This document shows, piece by piece, positions 56,373 through 64,000 of a stretch of 64,000 nt of DNA. Each line of letters begins with the position of its first letter. Within the stretch, counting starts at the first letter, position 1. Made by a program: the position numbers and the translations under genes. Below the pieces are notes generated by a model. That model had not been told where the DNA came from. It worked only from the letters and a program-made list of their open reading frames with translations, and ran no database searches. The DNA is from Bacillota bacterium (GTDB taxonomy: Bacteria; Bacillota_G; Limnochordia; DTU010), in contig JAAZLQ010000107.1 in NCBI GenBank assembly GCA_012799255.1, forward strand, positions 1-64,000. Direction: 5' to 3'.

Positions 56373-56643
56373 CACGAAGCAGTGTGCGGTAATCGATCGG
56401 ATTGTGGATGGCATGACGGCGGTGCTTCTTTTGGAGGAAGGGCAAGGGCAAATTACCGTGCCAGTGGAAAAGTTGCCTGTTGGAAGTGGAGAAGGAATCT
56501 GGCTTCTGCTTACGATTCAAGATGGTGTGCTAATTGATGTGGAGCTTGATCTTGAGAAAACTGAGCAGGTAAAAGGGCGGATTGCCAGCAAAAGGGCTTT
56601 GCTCTTAGCACGCATGGCTCGCCGTAAACAGAGTCAGGACTGA
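56347..56643 (+). CDS. DUF3006 domain protein
   Basis: 98 residues if started at the GTG at 56347 (GAGGG eight bases upstream). The DUF3006 core VIDRIVDGMTAVLLLEE begins near residue 16. An alternative start is ATT at 56368, nine bases after AAAGGAG, which would give the length usual for the family. The gene overlaps the preceding nuclease-like gene, an association I have seen for DUF3006. Function unknown. It overlaps the convergent GNAT gene by 10 bases. Confidence 0.75.
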   Translation: MLKEWWRINTKQCAVIDRIVDGMTAVLLLEEGQGQITVPVEKLPVGSGEGIWLLLTIQDGVLIDVELDLEKTEQVKGRIASKRALLLARMARRKQSQD

Positions 56644-57239
56644 GTTGACTCCCTAACCAGCATTAACCAGGTTCCTGAAAGATCTGTGATGGTGCCATAT
56701 TCTGTAAAACCTGAACTCGCATAAAGACGCTTTGCCACAGTGTTGTCGGCACGTACATTAAGACCAATTGATTCGTTTTGGAGCTTATGTAAAACATCAT
56801 TTAATAACACAGTACCCACACCCTTCCCTTGGTAGGTAGGGAGCACAGCGATGGAGAGGATCCGAGCTTGCGGTTTGGGTACTTTTTTTGTACGGCGCAC
56901 TGAGGTAGTCATCAAAAACTGGTTCTGCGCCAGCTTAGCAAGTTCCTTAAAGCTTAGTTTTCTGGCCAAACGTGTTAGGAGGGAGAGGGTTTTGCTCAAT
57001 TGACGCTTTCCGGAAGAAGTGGAGTATAAGCAATAACCTTGCACTTGATTTGCTTGATCGAGATACAGCACGCCTTTGGCGCCCCAGTAGAAGGGCAGAG
57101 TGAAACTCAGCTCTAATAGATCCAAGAGTTCATCTGGATCCTTTTGGGAAAAAAAGAGCTGAACACTGGCGGGAAAAGCTTGTCTATAGACTTCCGCAAT
57201 TCGCCGTGCGTCTCGATGAGAAGCTGACTGTAAGTTCAT
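56634..57239 (-). CDS. GNAT-family N-acetyltransferase
   Basis: 201 residues. The acetyl-CoA site is LSIAVLPTYQGKGVGTVLLN, followed by NVRADNTVAKRLYASSGF, both typical GNAT motifs (about 128-185). The substrate is unknown. The ATG at 57239 follows GGAGGG. It lies nine bases downstream of the deacetylase gene and is probably co-transcribed with it. Confidence 0.9.
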   Translation of the reverse strand: MNLQSASHRDARRIAEVYRQAFPASVQLFFSQKDPDELLDLLELSFTLPFYWGAKGVLYLDQANQVQGYCLYSTSSGKRQLSKTLSLLTRLARKLSFKELAKLAQNQFLMTTSVRRTKKVPKPQARILSIAVLPTYQGKGVGTVLLNDVLHKLQNESIGLNVRADNTVAKRLYASSGFTEYGTITDLSGTWLMLVRESTQS

Positions 57240-57248
57240 GGTTCCCTC

Positions 57249-58127
57249 CTATTCTTGTCGATCCACCTGTGGAAACGCTTCTGCTGGCGCATTATGGAGC
57301 AGTTCAGCCAAGGGCACGATCTCCAATCCTTTAGCCCTGATAATTTCAATCACTTTAGGTAAGGCCAAGACTGTAGCGCGCCGATCTCCCCCTTCGTTCT
57401 TCAACAGTGCTCCACTATCATGGAAGAGGATAATATCACCGCCGCGCACTTTACTGTCAACTAAACGTTCGATATAAGAGGCAGTAACACCAAAACGCCA
57501 GTCCCGAGTAGATATGGACCAGAGCACGATTTCTTGCCCTAGAAGTTTAGACAACCTGCGGAGTCGAGCATCATACATTCCTCGGGGAGGGCGCACAAAA
57601 CTGGGATATTCGCCAGTCACCTCTGTGATAATAGCAGTTGCTTCCAGTATTTCTTTCTGCAACTCCACCGTAGACAGGGTGGGAATATTTCTGTGGTTTT
57701 GGGTATGATTGCCAATGGCATGGCCATCTTCCACAATCTGCCTCGCTATATCTGGGTATTTTTCCACATGGCTTCCCACCATAAAGAAAGTGGCAGGAAC
57801 ATCATACTGCTTCAATATTTCCAAGATGGCAGGTGTAAACTCTCTACTAGGGCCATCATCAAAGGTTATGGCCACCTTGTTAGAAGCACGATCACCGACG
57901 CGATAAATATCTGGTTGATACCCAAATCCATGATAGACATAGATGGTAAATAAACCAAAGAGTGTTACAATTCCCACGATGATGGAGAGAACTAATGCGG
58001 GCAGCTTGGGTACTTTCAGTTTAAACAATCTCAAAATACGCGTACCTAAACGCCAGTAAAAACGGGCAAAAAGTGCGCAAATGAGTAGCAAGCCCAATAC
58101 TCGTAAAGCAAATTCAGGATTGACCAC
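57249..58127 (-). CDS. Membrane-anchored polysaccharide deacetylase (NodB domain)
   Basis: 292 residues. Two hydrophobic segments (about 5-25 and 42-65) precede a NodB domain with TFDDGPS, the metal-binding HTQNHRN, and FVRPPRGMYDARL. It removes acetyl groups from wall or surface polysaccharides, probably peptidoglycan or an exopolysaccharide. The start is GTG at 58127, eight bases after GAGGAGG. It forms an operon with the acetyltransferase. Confidence 0.9.
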   Translation of the reverse strand: MVNPEFALRVLGLLLICALFARFYWRLGTRILRLFKLKVPKLPALVLSIIVGIVTLFGLFTIYVYHGFGYQPDIYRVGDRASNKVAITFDDGPSREFTPAILEILKQYDVPATFFMVGSHVEKYPDIARQIVEDGHAIGNHTQNHRNIPTLSTVELQKEILEATAIITEVTGEYPSFVRPPRGMYDARLRRLSKLLGQEIVLWSISTRDWRFGVTASYIERLVDSKVRGGDIILFHDSGALLKNEGGDRRATVLALPKVIEIIRAKGLEIVPLAELLHNAPAEAFPQVDRQE

Positions 58128-58209
58128 GGGTCATTCCTCCTCAAAGGATTTCTAACTTAGCTTATTTTACTGTATCACCTTTCCCTCCACAAGATCCAAT
58201 AGTTGCGGA

Positions 58210-58228
58210 TTACTATTTATAATAGTAA
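58210..58228. promoter_or_regulatory. Inverted repeat over the -10 of the PHP-rtcB operon
   Basis: TTACTATT-TAT-AATAGTAA is a perfect 8-bp inverted repeat covering TATAAT (58218-58223). No convincing -35 is present, so activator control or a weak promoter is possible. Confidence 0.5.
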
Positions 58229-58302
58229 AGTAATAAGCAGAGAGGGTACGGTGGAGAGTACCTCAACCGTAGCTCTCGGAATGAACTTGTGGAGGTTATT
58301 TT

Positions 58303-59088
58303 TTGAAGAACTATCATACACATACTTTTCGCTGCAACCACGCGGAAGGTGAGGTCGTAGATTATGCCAAAATAGCAGTCGAGCGGGGAGTTGCGGTTTT
58401 AGGAATTGCCGATCATACGCCGTTACCCGACAATCGTTGGCTGTTTATGCGGATGAGCAGTTCCCAATTACCGACCTATATTCGGGCCATTGACGAGGCA
58501 CAAGCTAAGTATAGGGAGTTGACGATTCTCAAGTCCATGGAGTGCGAGTGGGCTCCAGAGTACCGCAATTACTTCAAAGAAGTGCTTTTGGGAGAGTGCA
58601 ACTTAGATTACCTGGTCTTAGGCTGCCACTTTTTTACCTATAACGGTGGTTGGGTGAGTAGCCATTTAGATATTCATGATGCCAAGCATCTAGTGGCTTT
58701 CACAAAATTCTTAATCCAGTCTATGCAGTCTGGTCTTTTTAGTTTAGTTGCCCATCCTGATTTGTTCGGGCTCACCTATCCAATCTGGGATGAAAACACC
58801 ACCTCCGCTTCAAAAGATATTTTAGCCGCGGCGGAAGAACTGAAAATTCCTTTGGAAATCAATGGTTATGGCCTCATGGAGAAATTCGTTAAGACTCCCA
58901 GCGGGACAAGAAATGCCTATCCGTGGCTGCCGTTTTGGGAGTTGGCCAGGGACTATGAGGTCACCGTTGTTGTGAACTCCGATGCTCATCACCCAGAAAA
59001 GGTAGATATGGGTCTTAAAGAAGGGGAGGAGTTCGCTCAGAAGTTAGGACTTACATTGGCTAACTTGGATCACTTAGAGAGGAGATAG
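58303..59088 (+). CDS. PHP-family phosphatase (HisJ-like)
   Basis: 261 residues. PHP metal ligands are visible in YHTHTFRCNHA, GIADHTP, MECEW, LGCHFF, VAHPDLFG and NSDAHHP. The family includes histidinol-phosphatase HisJ; with no his gene nearby, the substrate may instead be another phosphoester. The start is TTG at 58303, seven bases after GGAGG. It lies two bases before rtcB, so a link to RNA-end processing is possible but unproven. Confidence 0.85.
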   Translation: MKNYHTHTFRCNHAEGEVVDYAKIAVERGVAVLGIADHTPLPDNRWLFMRMSSSQLPTYIRAIDEAQAKYRELTILKSMECEWAPEYRNYFKEVLLGECNLDYLVLGCHFFTYNGGWVSSHLDIHDAKHLVAFTKFLIQSMQSGLFSLVAHPDLFGLTYPIWDENTTSASKDILAAAEELKIPLEINGYGLMEKFVKTPSGTRNAYPWLPFWELARDYEVTVVVNSDAHHPEKVDMGLKEGEEFAQKLGLTLANLDHLERR

Positions 59089-59090
59089 CA

Positions 59091-60326
59091 ATGTTTGTCA
59101 TTTTTAATGAAAGGGAGCAGATGATTCCCATCAAGGTTTGGCTACCCAGCCAGGAGCACTTGGATGCAGAGTGTCTCAGGCAAGCCACTAACTTGGCCAA
59201 CTTACCCTTCGCTTTTCGGCATATCGCCTTAATGCCTGATACCCACACTGGCTACGGGATGCCTATTGGGGGAGTGCTGGCTAGTGCAGAGGCGATTGTT
59301 CCCAATGCTGTGGGGGTCGACATTGGTTGTGGGATGGGGTTTGTGCATACAAATGTTCCAGCCAGCGTTCTTCGAGAGGTGACCATCCCGAACGGGAACT
59401 TAGCCCAGTATTTAGTTGGTCAGATCATGAGGGATGTCCCCCAAGGTTTTGATCATCACCGCCATAAGCAAAAATCTCAGTTTTTAGATGAGTACCCCGT
59501 GAGAGGCTTATATCAATATGGGGCAAATAAACTACCGCACCTTGAGGAAGCCTATACTCAATTGGGCACTCTCGGGGGCGGGAACCATTTTATTGAACTT
59601 CAGGAAGATGAAGCGGGTTATCTTGGGATCATGGTACACACCGGTTCTCGGAACTTCGGGTACAAGGTGGCCAACTACTTTAATCAGCTGGCTAAAGAAT
59701 TGAATTACCGGATGAACTCCTCTGTTCCTCCCCAGTATGACCTTGCCTACTTGCCATTAGATACGAAGGAAGCCCAAGGTTATCTTGGCTGGATGAACTT
59801 TGCCCTAGAGTTTGCCCGGGAAAATCGGAAGCGCATTATGGAGCGAGTTCAAACGATTGTGTTCCCTGCCCTAAAACGATTTGCCGGCATTGACCAGGTT
59901 GAAGTTTTGAGAGAAGTAAATGCTCATCACAACTATGCTGCAAAAGAACGGCATTTCGGTCAAGAGGTTTGGGTGCACCGCAAAGGAGCAATTAGGGCTG
60001 CAGCAGGTGAACTAGGGATCATTCCAGGGGCAATGGGTTCTTATTCCTTTATCGTTGAAGGTCTAGGAAATCCCGAATCGTTCAATTCCGCCAGCCATGG
60101 TGCTGGTCGAGTTCTCGGGCGTAAGGAAGCTATCAGGCAGTTTAGCCTAGATGAAGTGCTAGCGGACTTTTCCTCCAAAGATGTGGTTTTGGGTAAGAGG
60201 AACAAGCGTGATACTGCCGAGGAATATTATAAGGCTTATAAGGACATCGAAGAAGTAATGGATTATCAACAAGATTTGGTCAAGCCGGTCCTCAAGCTAA
60301 AAACCGTTGCGGTGGTCAAGGGCTGA
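59091..60326 (+). CDS. rtcB: RtcB-type RNA ligase
   Basis: 411 residues. Metal and active-site blocks are present: MPDTHTGYGMPIGGV, VGVDIGCGMG with the metal Cys, GGGNHFIEL, HTGSRNFG, and SHGAGR with the His that is guanylylated. It joins 3'-phosphate or 2',3'-cyclic phosphate RNA ends to 5'-OH ends using GTP. No archease gene is adjacent. The ATG at 59091 follows GAGGAG; an ATG at 59121 is less likely. Confidence 0.95.
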   Translation: MFVIFNEREQMIPIKVWLPSQEHLDAECLRQATNLANLPFAFRHIALMPDTHTGYGMPIGGVLASAEAIVPNAVGVDIGCGMGFVHTNVPASVLREVTIPNGNLAQYLVGQIMRDVPQGFDHHRHKQKSQFLDEYPVRGLYQYGANKLPHLEEAYTQLGTLGGGNHFIELQEDEAGYLGIMVHTGSRNFGYKVANYFNQLAKELNYRMNSSVPPQYDLAYLPLDTKEAQGYLGWMNFALEFARENRKRIMERVQTIVFPALKRFAGIDQVEVLREVNAHHNYAAKERHFGQEVWVHRKGAIRAAAGELGIIPGAMGSYSFIVEGLGNPESFNSASHGAGRVLGRKEAIRQFSLDEVLADFSSKDVVLGKRNKRDTAEEYYKAYKDIEEVMDYQQDLVKPVLKLKTVAVVKG

Positions 60327-60418
60327 GGAAATTTGACCAGATGATTCCACTATACTTTGGGAGGATTTAGCGTTAGTTCTATGGTCCAAGAGAAATTCTA
60401 CAAGGGGGTTTATTACAA

Positions 60419-61393
60419 TTGCGTAAAACATTTAGTTTATTGATTGCTATGGTTCTTTTAGTTGGTCTTGTTGTATCTCCGGCTTACGCCAAAACTCCTA
60501 GGATTGGGCTTATCTTTGCCGAAGGTGGTCTAGGTGACCAGTCCTTTAACGATGCAGCCTATCGTGGATTGATGCAGGCCAAAGAGGAGTTGGGTGTAGA
60601 GGTAATCTACGTTGAGCCAGCTGACATTGCTGAAATGGAAGAGCATCAGCGGGCCTATGCCGATTTGGATCTTGACTTGGTTATTGTTATCGGGTTTATC
60701 CACAAGAGCGCTCTAGAAGAGGTTTCCATGGACTATCCGCATATCAACTTCGCCATCGTGGATGACCAAGTGGATAATCCGAACGTAACTTCTCTATTGT
60801 TTGAAGAACACGAAGGTTCTTTCCTAGTAGGTGTTCTCGCCGGTATGATGACCGAAACTGACACAGTGGGCTTTGTTGGTGGTATGGAAGTTCCCCTCAT
60901 CCGTAAGTTCCAAGTTGGTTTTGAAGAAGGCGTAAAATACGCTAATCCTAATGCCGAGATTTTGGTGAACTACGCAGGTAGCTTTGGCGACCCAGGTAGA
61001 GGCCGTGAGCTTGCTGTGAGCCAAAATGAACGCGGTGCTGATATCGTCTACCACGCTGCAGGTGGAACCGGTAGTGGTGTCATCGACGCTGCTGTAAGTA
61101 ATGGTTTCTATGCCATCGGTGTAGACTCTGATCAAGACTTTATGGCTCCAGGTACAGTTCTAACCTCTATGGTAAAACGTGTTGACCTAGCTGTTTATGA
61201 AGTAATTAAAGCAGTTGCAGAAGGCAACTTGGAAGGTGGCATTTGGAGCTTCGGTATCGAAGACGGTGGTGTGGGCACATCTGAGTTCACCTACACCAAG
61301 GATCTGATTCCTCAAGAAGTACTTGAGGCCATCGAAGATGCCAAGAGCAAGATTATTTCTGGAGAGATTGTAGTCTCTAATCCTATCCAATAG
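60419..61393 (+). CDS. BMP-family solute-binding protein, non-lipidated
   Basis: 324 residues, TTG start after AAGGGGG. The signal peptide ends in SPAYA-KTPR with no Cys, so it is predicted to be released into a periplasm rather than lipid-anchored. The BMP/Med family body (LIFAEGGLGDQSFND, HAAGGTGSGVIDAA, GVDSDQDFMAPG) is that of PnrA/TmpC-type nucleoside-binding proteins. It feeds the ABC importer encoded next. Confidence 0.93.
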   Translation: MRKTFSLLIAMVLLVGLVVSPAYAKTPRIGLIFAEGGLGDQSFNDAAYRGLMQAKEELGVEVIYVEPADIAEMEEHQRAYADLDLDLVIVIGFIHKSALEEVSMDYPHINFAIVDDQVDNPNVTSLLFEEHEGSFLVGVLAGMMTETDTVGFVGGMEVPLIRKFQVGFEEGVKYANPNAEILVNYAGSFGDPGRGRELAVSQNERGADIVYHAAGGTGSGVIDAAVSNGFYAIGVDSDQDFMAPGTVLTSMVKRVDLAVYEVIKAVAEGNLEGGIWSFGIEDGGVGTSEFTYTKDLIPQEVLEAIEDAKSKIISGEIVVSNPIQ

Positions 61394-61409
61394 CCTATGA
61401 TTAACTAGA

Positions 61410-61454
61410 GGGAGGCAGCTCGCCGCCATACGGTGGGCGGCGCCTCCTTTTTTT
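61410..61454 (+). terminator. Hairpin terminator between binding protein and ABC genes
   Basis: GGAGGC (61411-61416) pairs with GCCTCC (61442-61447), with an inner GCCGCC/GGGCGGC stem, then seven T residues. Partial read-through would give more binding protein than ATPase. Confidence 0.85.
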
Positions 61455-61472
61455 AGCAGGGAGGAAGTCTCC

Positions 61473-63029
61473 ATGGGAAAAGTTTTGGAAATGCGCGCCA
61501 TCACCAAACAGTTTCCGCGGGTTTTGGCCAATGATAAGGTGGACTTTGACTTAGAGTATGGAGAGATTCATGCTTTAGTGGGCGAAAACGGCTCAGGCAA
61601 ATCCACATTGATGAATATTCTCTATGGCCTTTACCAGAGTGATGGTGGAGAGATTTATGTTAGAGGAAATAAAGTAGATATTACAGAACCGCGCGTGGCC
61701 ATTGACCTGAAGATAGGCATGGTCTTTCAGCACTTTATGCTAATTGAACCGCTAACAGTGGCAGAGAATATCGTTCTGGGTTCTGAAATTCGCAAAGGGC
61801 CCTTTTTGGACTACAAAAAGGCTGTGCGAGAAGTGGAAAAACTAAGTCAAGAATATGGACTGAAAATTGATCCCCATGCTAAGGTAGCCGATCTGTCAGT
61901 GGGTTTGCAGCAAAGGGTGGAGATTCTGAAGGCCCTATACCGCGGTGCAGAGATCTTGGTTTTAGACGAACCTACCGCGGTTTTGACTCCTCAAGAGGTT
62001 GACGATCTGATTGAGGTGTTGCGCACCTTGAAGTCCAAGGGAACGAGCATTGTCTTTATCACTCATAAGATTAGGGAAGTTCTGGCGGTTTCAGACCGGG
62101 TTAGTGTGTTAAGGCGGGGTAAGAAAATCGGAACCAAGGCGACGTCTGAAACGAATGAGCAGGACTTAGCAGAAATGATGGTCGGTCGTGTAGTGCTTTT
62201 GCGAGTGAATAAAGGACCCGCCAAACCAGGTCCTGAGGTTCTCAAAATTGAAGGACTTTCTGTTAAGGATCAGTTTGGTCATCTAAAGGTAGATAATGTG
62301 GATCTCACGGTGAGAAGTGGTGAGGTTCTGGGTATCGCTGGGGTGGAGGGCAATGGTCAATCGGAGTTGGTTGAAGCCATTGCAGGATTACAACGTGTAT
62401 CTGGAGGGAAGATTTCCCTCTCTGGTCAGGATATTACAGGTTTGTCGCCGTTAAGAATCAGGGAAGCGGGATTTGGTTTTATCCCTGAAGATCGCCATAG
62501 ACGCGGTCTTGTTTTGGACTATTCGGTTGCTGACAATCTGATCCTTGGTCTTCACGGAAAGCAACCATTTGTGAAAAGCGGCCTGATCCGGAGGGAAAAG
62601 GCTATCCAGGAAAATGCGGAGCACTTAATTAAGGAATATGACGTGCGTCCTCCCGTGGCAAACCAAGCAGTGAAGAGTCTCTCAGGAGGTAACCAGCAAA
62701 AGGTTATTGTAGCCAGAGAATTTACCCAAAACCCAGAGTTGTTGATTTGCTCTCAGCCAACCAGAGGAGTTGACATTGGGGCAATTGAGTTCATCCATAG
62801 TCAGGTAATTGCCCAGAGGGATCGGGGCGCAGCGGTACTTTTAGTATCTGCAGAACTAGACGAGGTGCTTTCCTTAAGCGATCGGGTAGCCGTTATGTAT
62901 AATGGACGAATTGTCAGTGTAATGCCGGTTGAGGAAGTGACCGAGCATAAACTTGGCTTCTTGATGTTAGGTGGTCGTTTAGAGGACTATAATGGGAGCG
63001 AGGTGACTGGGCATGGAGAAGAAAACTAG
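61473..63029 (+). CDS. Sugar/nucleoside-type ABC importer ATPase with two nucleotide-binding domains
   Basis: 518 residues with two tandem ABC domains. The first has Walker A GENGSGKST, signature LSVGLQQR and Walker B LVLDEPTAVL. The second has altered Walker A GVEGNGQSE, signature LSGGNQQK and CSQPTRGVD in place of the catalytic Glu, as is normal for this family. It powers BMP-type importers such as NupNOPQ/YufNOPQ. The permease gene overlaps its end by 17 bases. Confidence 0.95.
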   Translation: MGKVLEMRAITKQFPRVLANDKVDFDLEYGEIHALVGENGSGKSTLMNILYGLYQSDGGEIYVRGNKVDITEPRVAIDLKIGMVFQHFMLIEPLTVAENIVLGSEIRKGPFLDYKKAVREVEKLSQEYGLKIDPHAKVADLSVGLQQRVEILKALYRGAEILVLDEPTAVLTPQEVDDLIEVLRTLKSKGTSIVFITHKIREVLAVSDRVSVLRRGKKIGTKATSETNEQDLAEMMVGRVVLLRVNKGPAKPGPEVLKIEGLSVKDQFGHLKVDNVDLTVRSGEVLGIAGVEGNGQSELVEAIAGLQRVSGGKISLSGQDITGLSPLRIREAGFGFIPEDRHRRGLVLDYSVADNLILGLHGKQPFVKSGLIRREKAIQENAEHLIKEYDVRPPVANQAVKSLSGGNQQKVIVAREFTQNPELLICSQPTRGVDIGAIEFIHSQVIAQRDRGAAVLLVSAELDEVLSLSDRVAVMYNGRIVSVMPVEEVTEHKLGFLMLGGRLEDYNGSEVTGHGEEN

Positions 63030-64000
63030 GAAGATTCCTTGGCAGGAAATCATGGTTCCCCTTGTGGCCGTGATTTTAGCTCTGTTAATCGGATCAGCTT
63101 TCATTCTGTTTGTGGGTGAGAACCCCATTAACGCTTATGGTATTTTGTTCAAAGAATCTTTTGGAAGCATGAGGAACCTGGCAACAACGCTGCAGAGGGC
63201 AACTCCGCTCATGTTCACCGGTCTTGCAGTGGCCTTCGCCTTTCGGGCAGGATTGTTTAACATTGGTGCGGAAGGGCAACTATACATCGGAGCATTTGCG
63301 GCCGCTTGGGTCGGCTTTACCTTCACCAATCTGCCTCGCTTGATTCACCTACCATTAGCCATCGTAGCTGGCATGTTAGGTGGAGCTCTGTGGGCTGCTA
63401 TTCCCGGTTATTTGAAAGCTAAGCTTGGGGTTCATGAAGTAATCAATACCATCATGCTCAACTTTATAGCTCTGTATCTAACAGACTGGCTCGCAACCGG
63501 TCCTTTCCACGGTGGTTCGTGGGTCCCTGAGACGGCCCGCATTAACGCAACTGCAGCCCTCAGTCGCCTCTATCCACCAACACGGTTGAGTTCTGGCATT
63601 TACTTGGCCCTGCTTGCGGCTGCGGTAGCCTACTTAATCTTGTGGAAGACAAAGAGAGGTTATGAACTGCGGGCAGTAGGTTTGAATCCGCACGCAGCTG
63701 AGTACGGGGGCATTAATGTGGCCCGTAATACTATTATTGCAATGGCGATCAGCGGAGCTTTTGCAGGGCTTGCTGGTACAGAGCAAATCTTAGGATTGCA
63801 TAATCGCTTTATCCTGCGGTTTTCTCCAGACCTTGGATTCATGGGGGTTGCGGTGGCACTCCTCGGTAAGAATCATCCGGTGGGTGTGATCTTGGCTGCT
63901 ATCTTGTTCGGAGCACTCCAAGCAGGTTCGGCTGCTATGGACCGCCTAACCTCGGTGCCTCGGGAGTTAATCACTATCATCCAGGCGTTGATCATCTTCT
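63013..64000 (+). CDS. ABC importer permease (nucleoside type), truncated by the window end
   Basis: The frame starts at ATG 63013 (MEKKTRKIPWQE) and stays open to the last base, 329 codons, so the gene is partial. Hydrophobic segments and the block FRAGLFNIGAEGQLYIGA with VHEVINTIMLNFIA are typical of the YufP/NupP branch of the BPD_transp_2 family. It should pair with a second permease beyond the window. Together with the upstream ATPase and binding protein this is probably a purine nucleoside importer. Confidence 0.92.
   Translation, partial: MEKKTRKIPWQEIMVPLVAVILALLIGSAFILFVGENPINAYGILFKESFGSMRNLATTLQRATPLMFTGLAVAFAFRAGLFNIGAEGQLYIGAFAAAWVGFTFTNLPRLIHLPLAIVAGMLGGALWAAIPGYLKAKLGVHEVINTIMLNFIALYLTDWLATGPFHGGSWVPETARINATAALSRLYPPTRLSSGIYLALLAAAVAYLILWKTKRGYELRAVGLNPHAAEYGGINVARNTIIAMAISGAFAGLAGTEQILGLHNRFILRFSPDLGFMGVAVALLGKNHPVGVILAAILFGALQAGSAAMDRLTSVPRELITIIQALIIF

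Overview
The window looks like a chromosomal segment of an anaerobic Bacillota (Firmicutes) bacterium that has an outer membrane. Firmicute traits are the tig-clpP-clpX-lonB-lon-engB order, a T-box leader before thrS, a Veg protein, a SleB-type cell wall hydrolase, strong AGGAGG ribosome sites and frequent TTG/GTG starts. Pyruvate:ferredoxin oxidoreductase, FeoAB and a bacteriohemerythrin suggest anaerobic life. Signs of two membranes are a LolA-like carrier with MacB/LolCE-type permeases and a beta-barrel protein ending in Phe, a CsgG/CsgF secretion pair with curlin-repeat proteins, and a BMP-family binding protein whose signal peptide lacks a lipobox cysteine. The genus cannot be named from the sequence alone. 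No transposase, phage gene, CRISPR array or rRNA was seen.

Layout. 1-143: end of a tRNA cluster (probable tRNA-Lys, then tRNA-Leu-UAG). 226-8358: protein quality control (trigger factor, ClpP, ClpX, LonB, Lon) and the ribosome-assembly GTPase EngB. 8551-12263: a membrane diguanylate cyclase, glutaminase, a JAMM metalloprotease/LysM fusion and an unknown protein. 12313-15701 (minus): thrS with T-box leader, and a C69 peptidase. 16008-17726: an orphan Mrp/complex-I-like antiporter subunit. 17905-23547: a five-gene envelope operon (ABC ATPase, two permeases, LolA-like protein, outer-membrane barrel). 23604-30904: mixed metabolic and repair genes (CheX, hemerythrin, cyclophilin, alcohol dehydrogenase, MsrA, LysA, DeoD, SleB-like hydrolase).

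30982-37878 (minus) is the most distinctive region. It is a curli-like functional-amyloid operon read as large curlin, probable nucleator curlin, third curlin, small outer-membrane barrel, CsgF, CsgG, then a fourth curlin after a 249-base gap. Upstream lies a SARP/BTAD-type regulator whose C-terminus resembles a degenerate GGDEF domain. No CsgE or CsgD is visible.

38118-42143: a MarR regulator with a near-ideal operator and a heterodimeric ABC exporter. 42155-49007 (minus): a two-gene LysO-type exporter, nifJ, feoB and feoA. 49140-53207: an HD-domain protein, then veg behind a clear c-di-AMP (ydaO-type) riboswitch and terminator, divergent from the potassium-uptake pair trkA-trkH. 53280-58127: a class B penicillin-binding protein, a ComEC-like/helix-hairpin-helix fusion with a DUF3006 partner, a GNAT acetyltransferase and a polysaccharide deacetylase. 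58303-60326: a PHP phosphatase and the RNA ligase RtcB. 60419-64000: a BMP-type (probably nucleoside) ABC importer whose permease runs off the end.

Two signalling themes recur. Cyclic dinucleotides appear as a diguanylate cyclase, a regulator with a GGDEF-like tail and a c-di-AMP riboswitch. Envelope and biofilm functions appear as curli, Veg, outer-membrane barrels and wall hydrolases.
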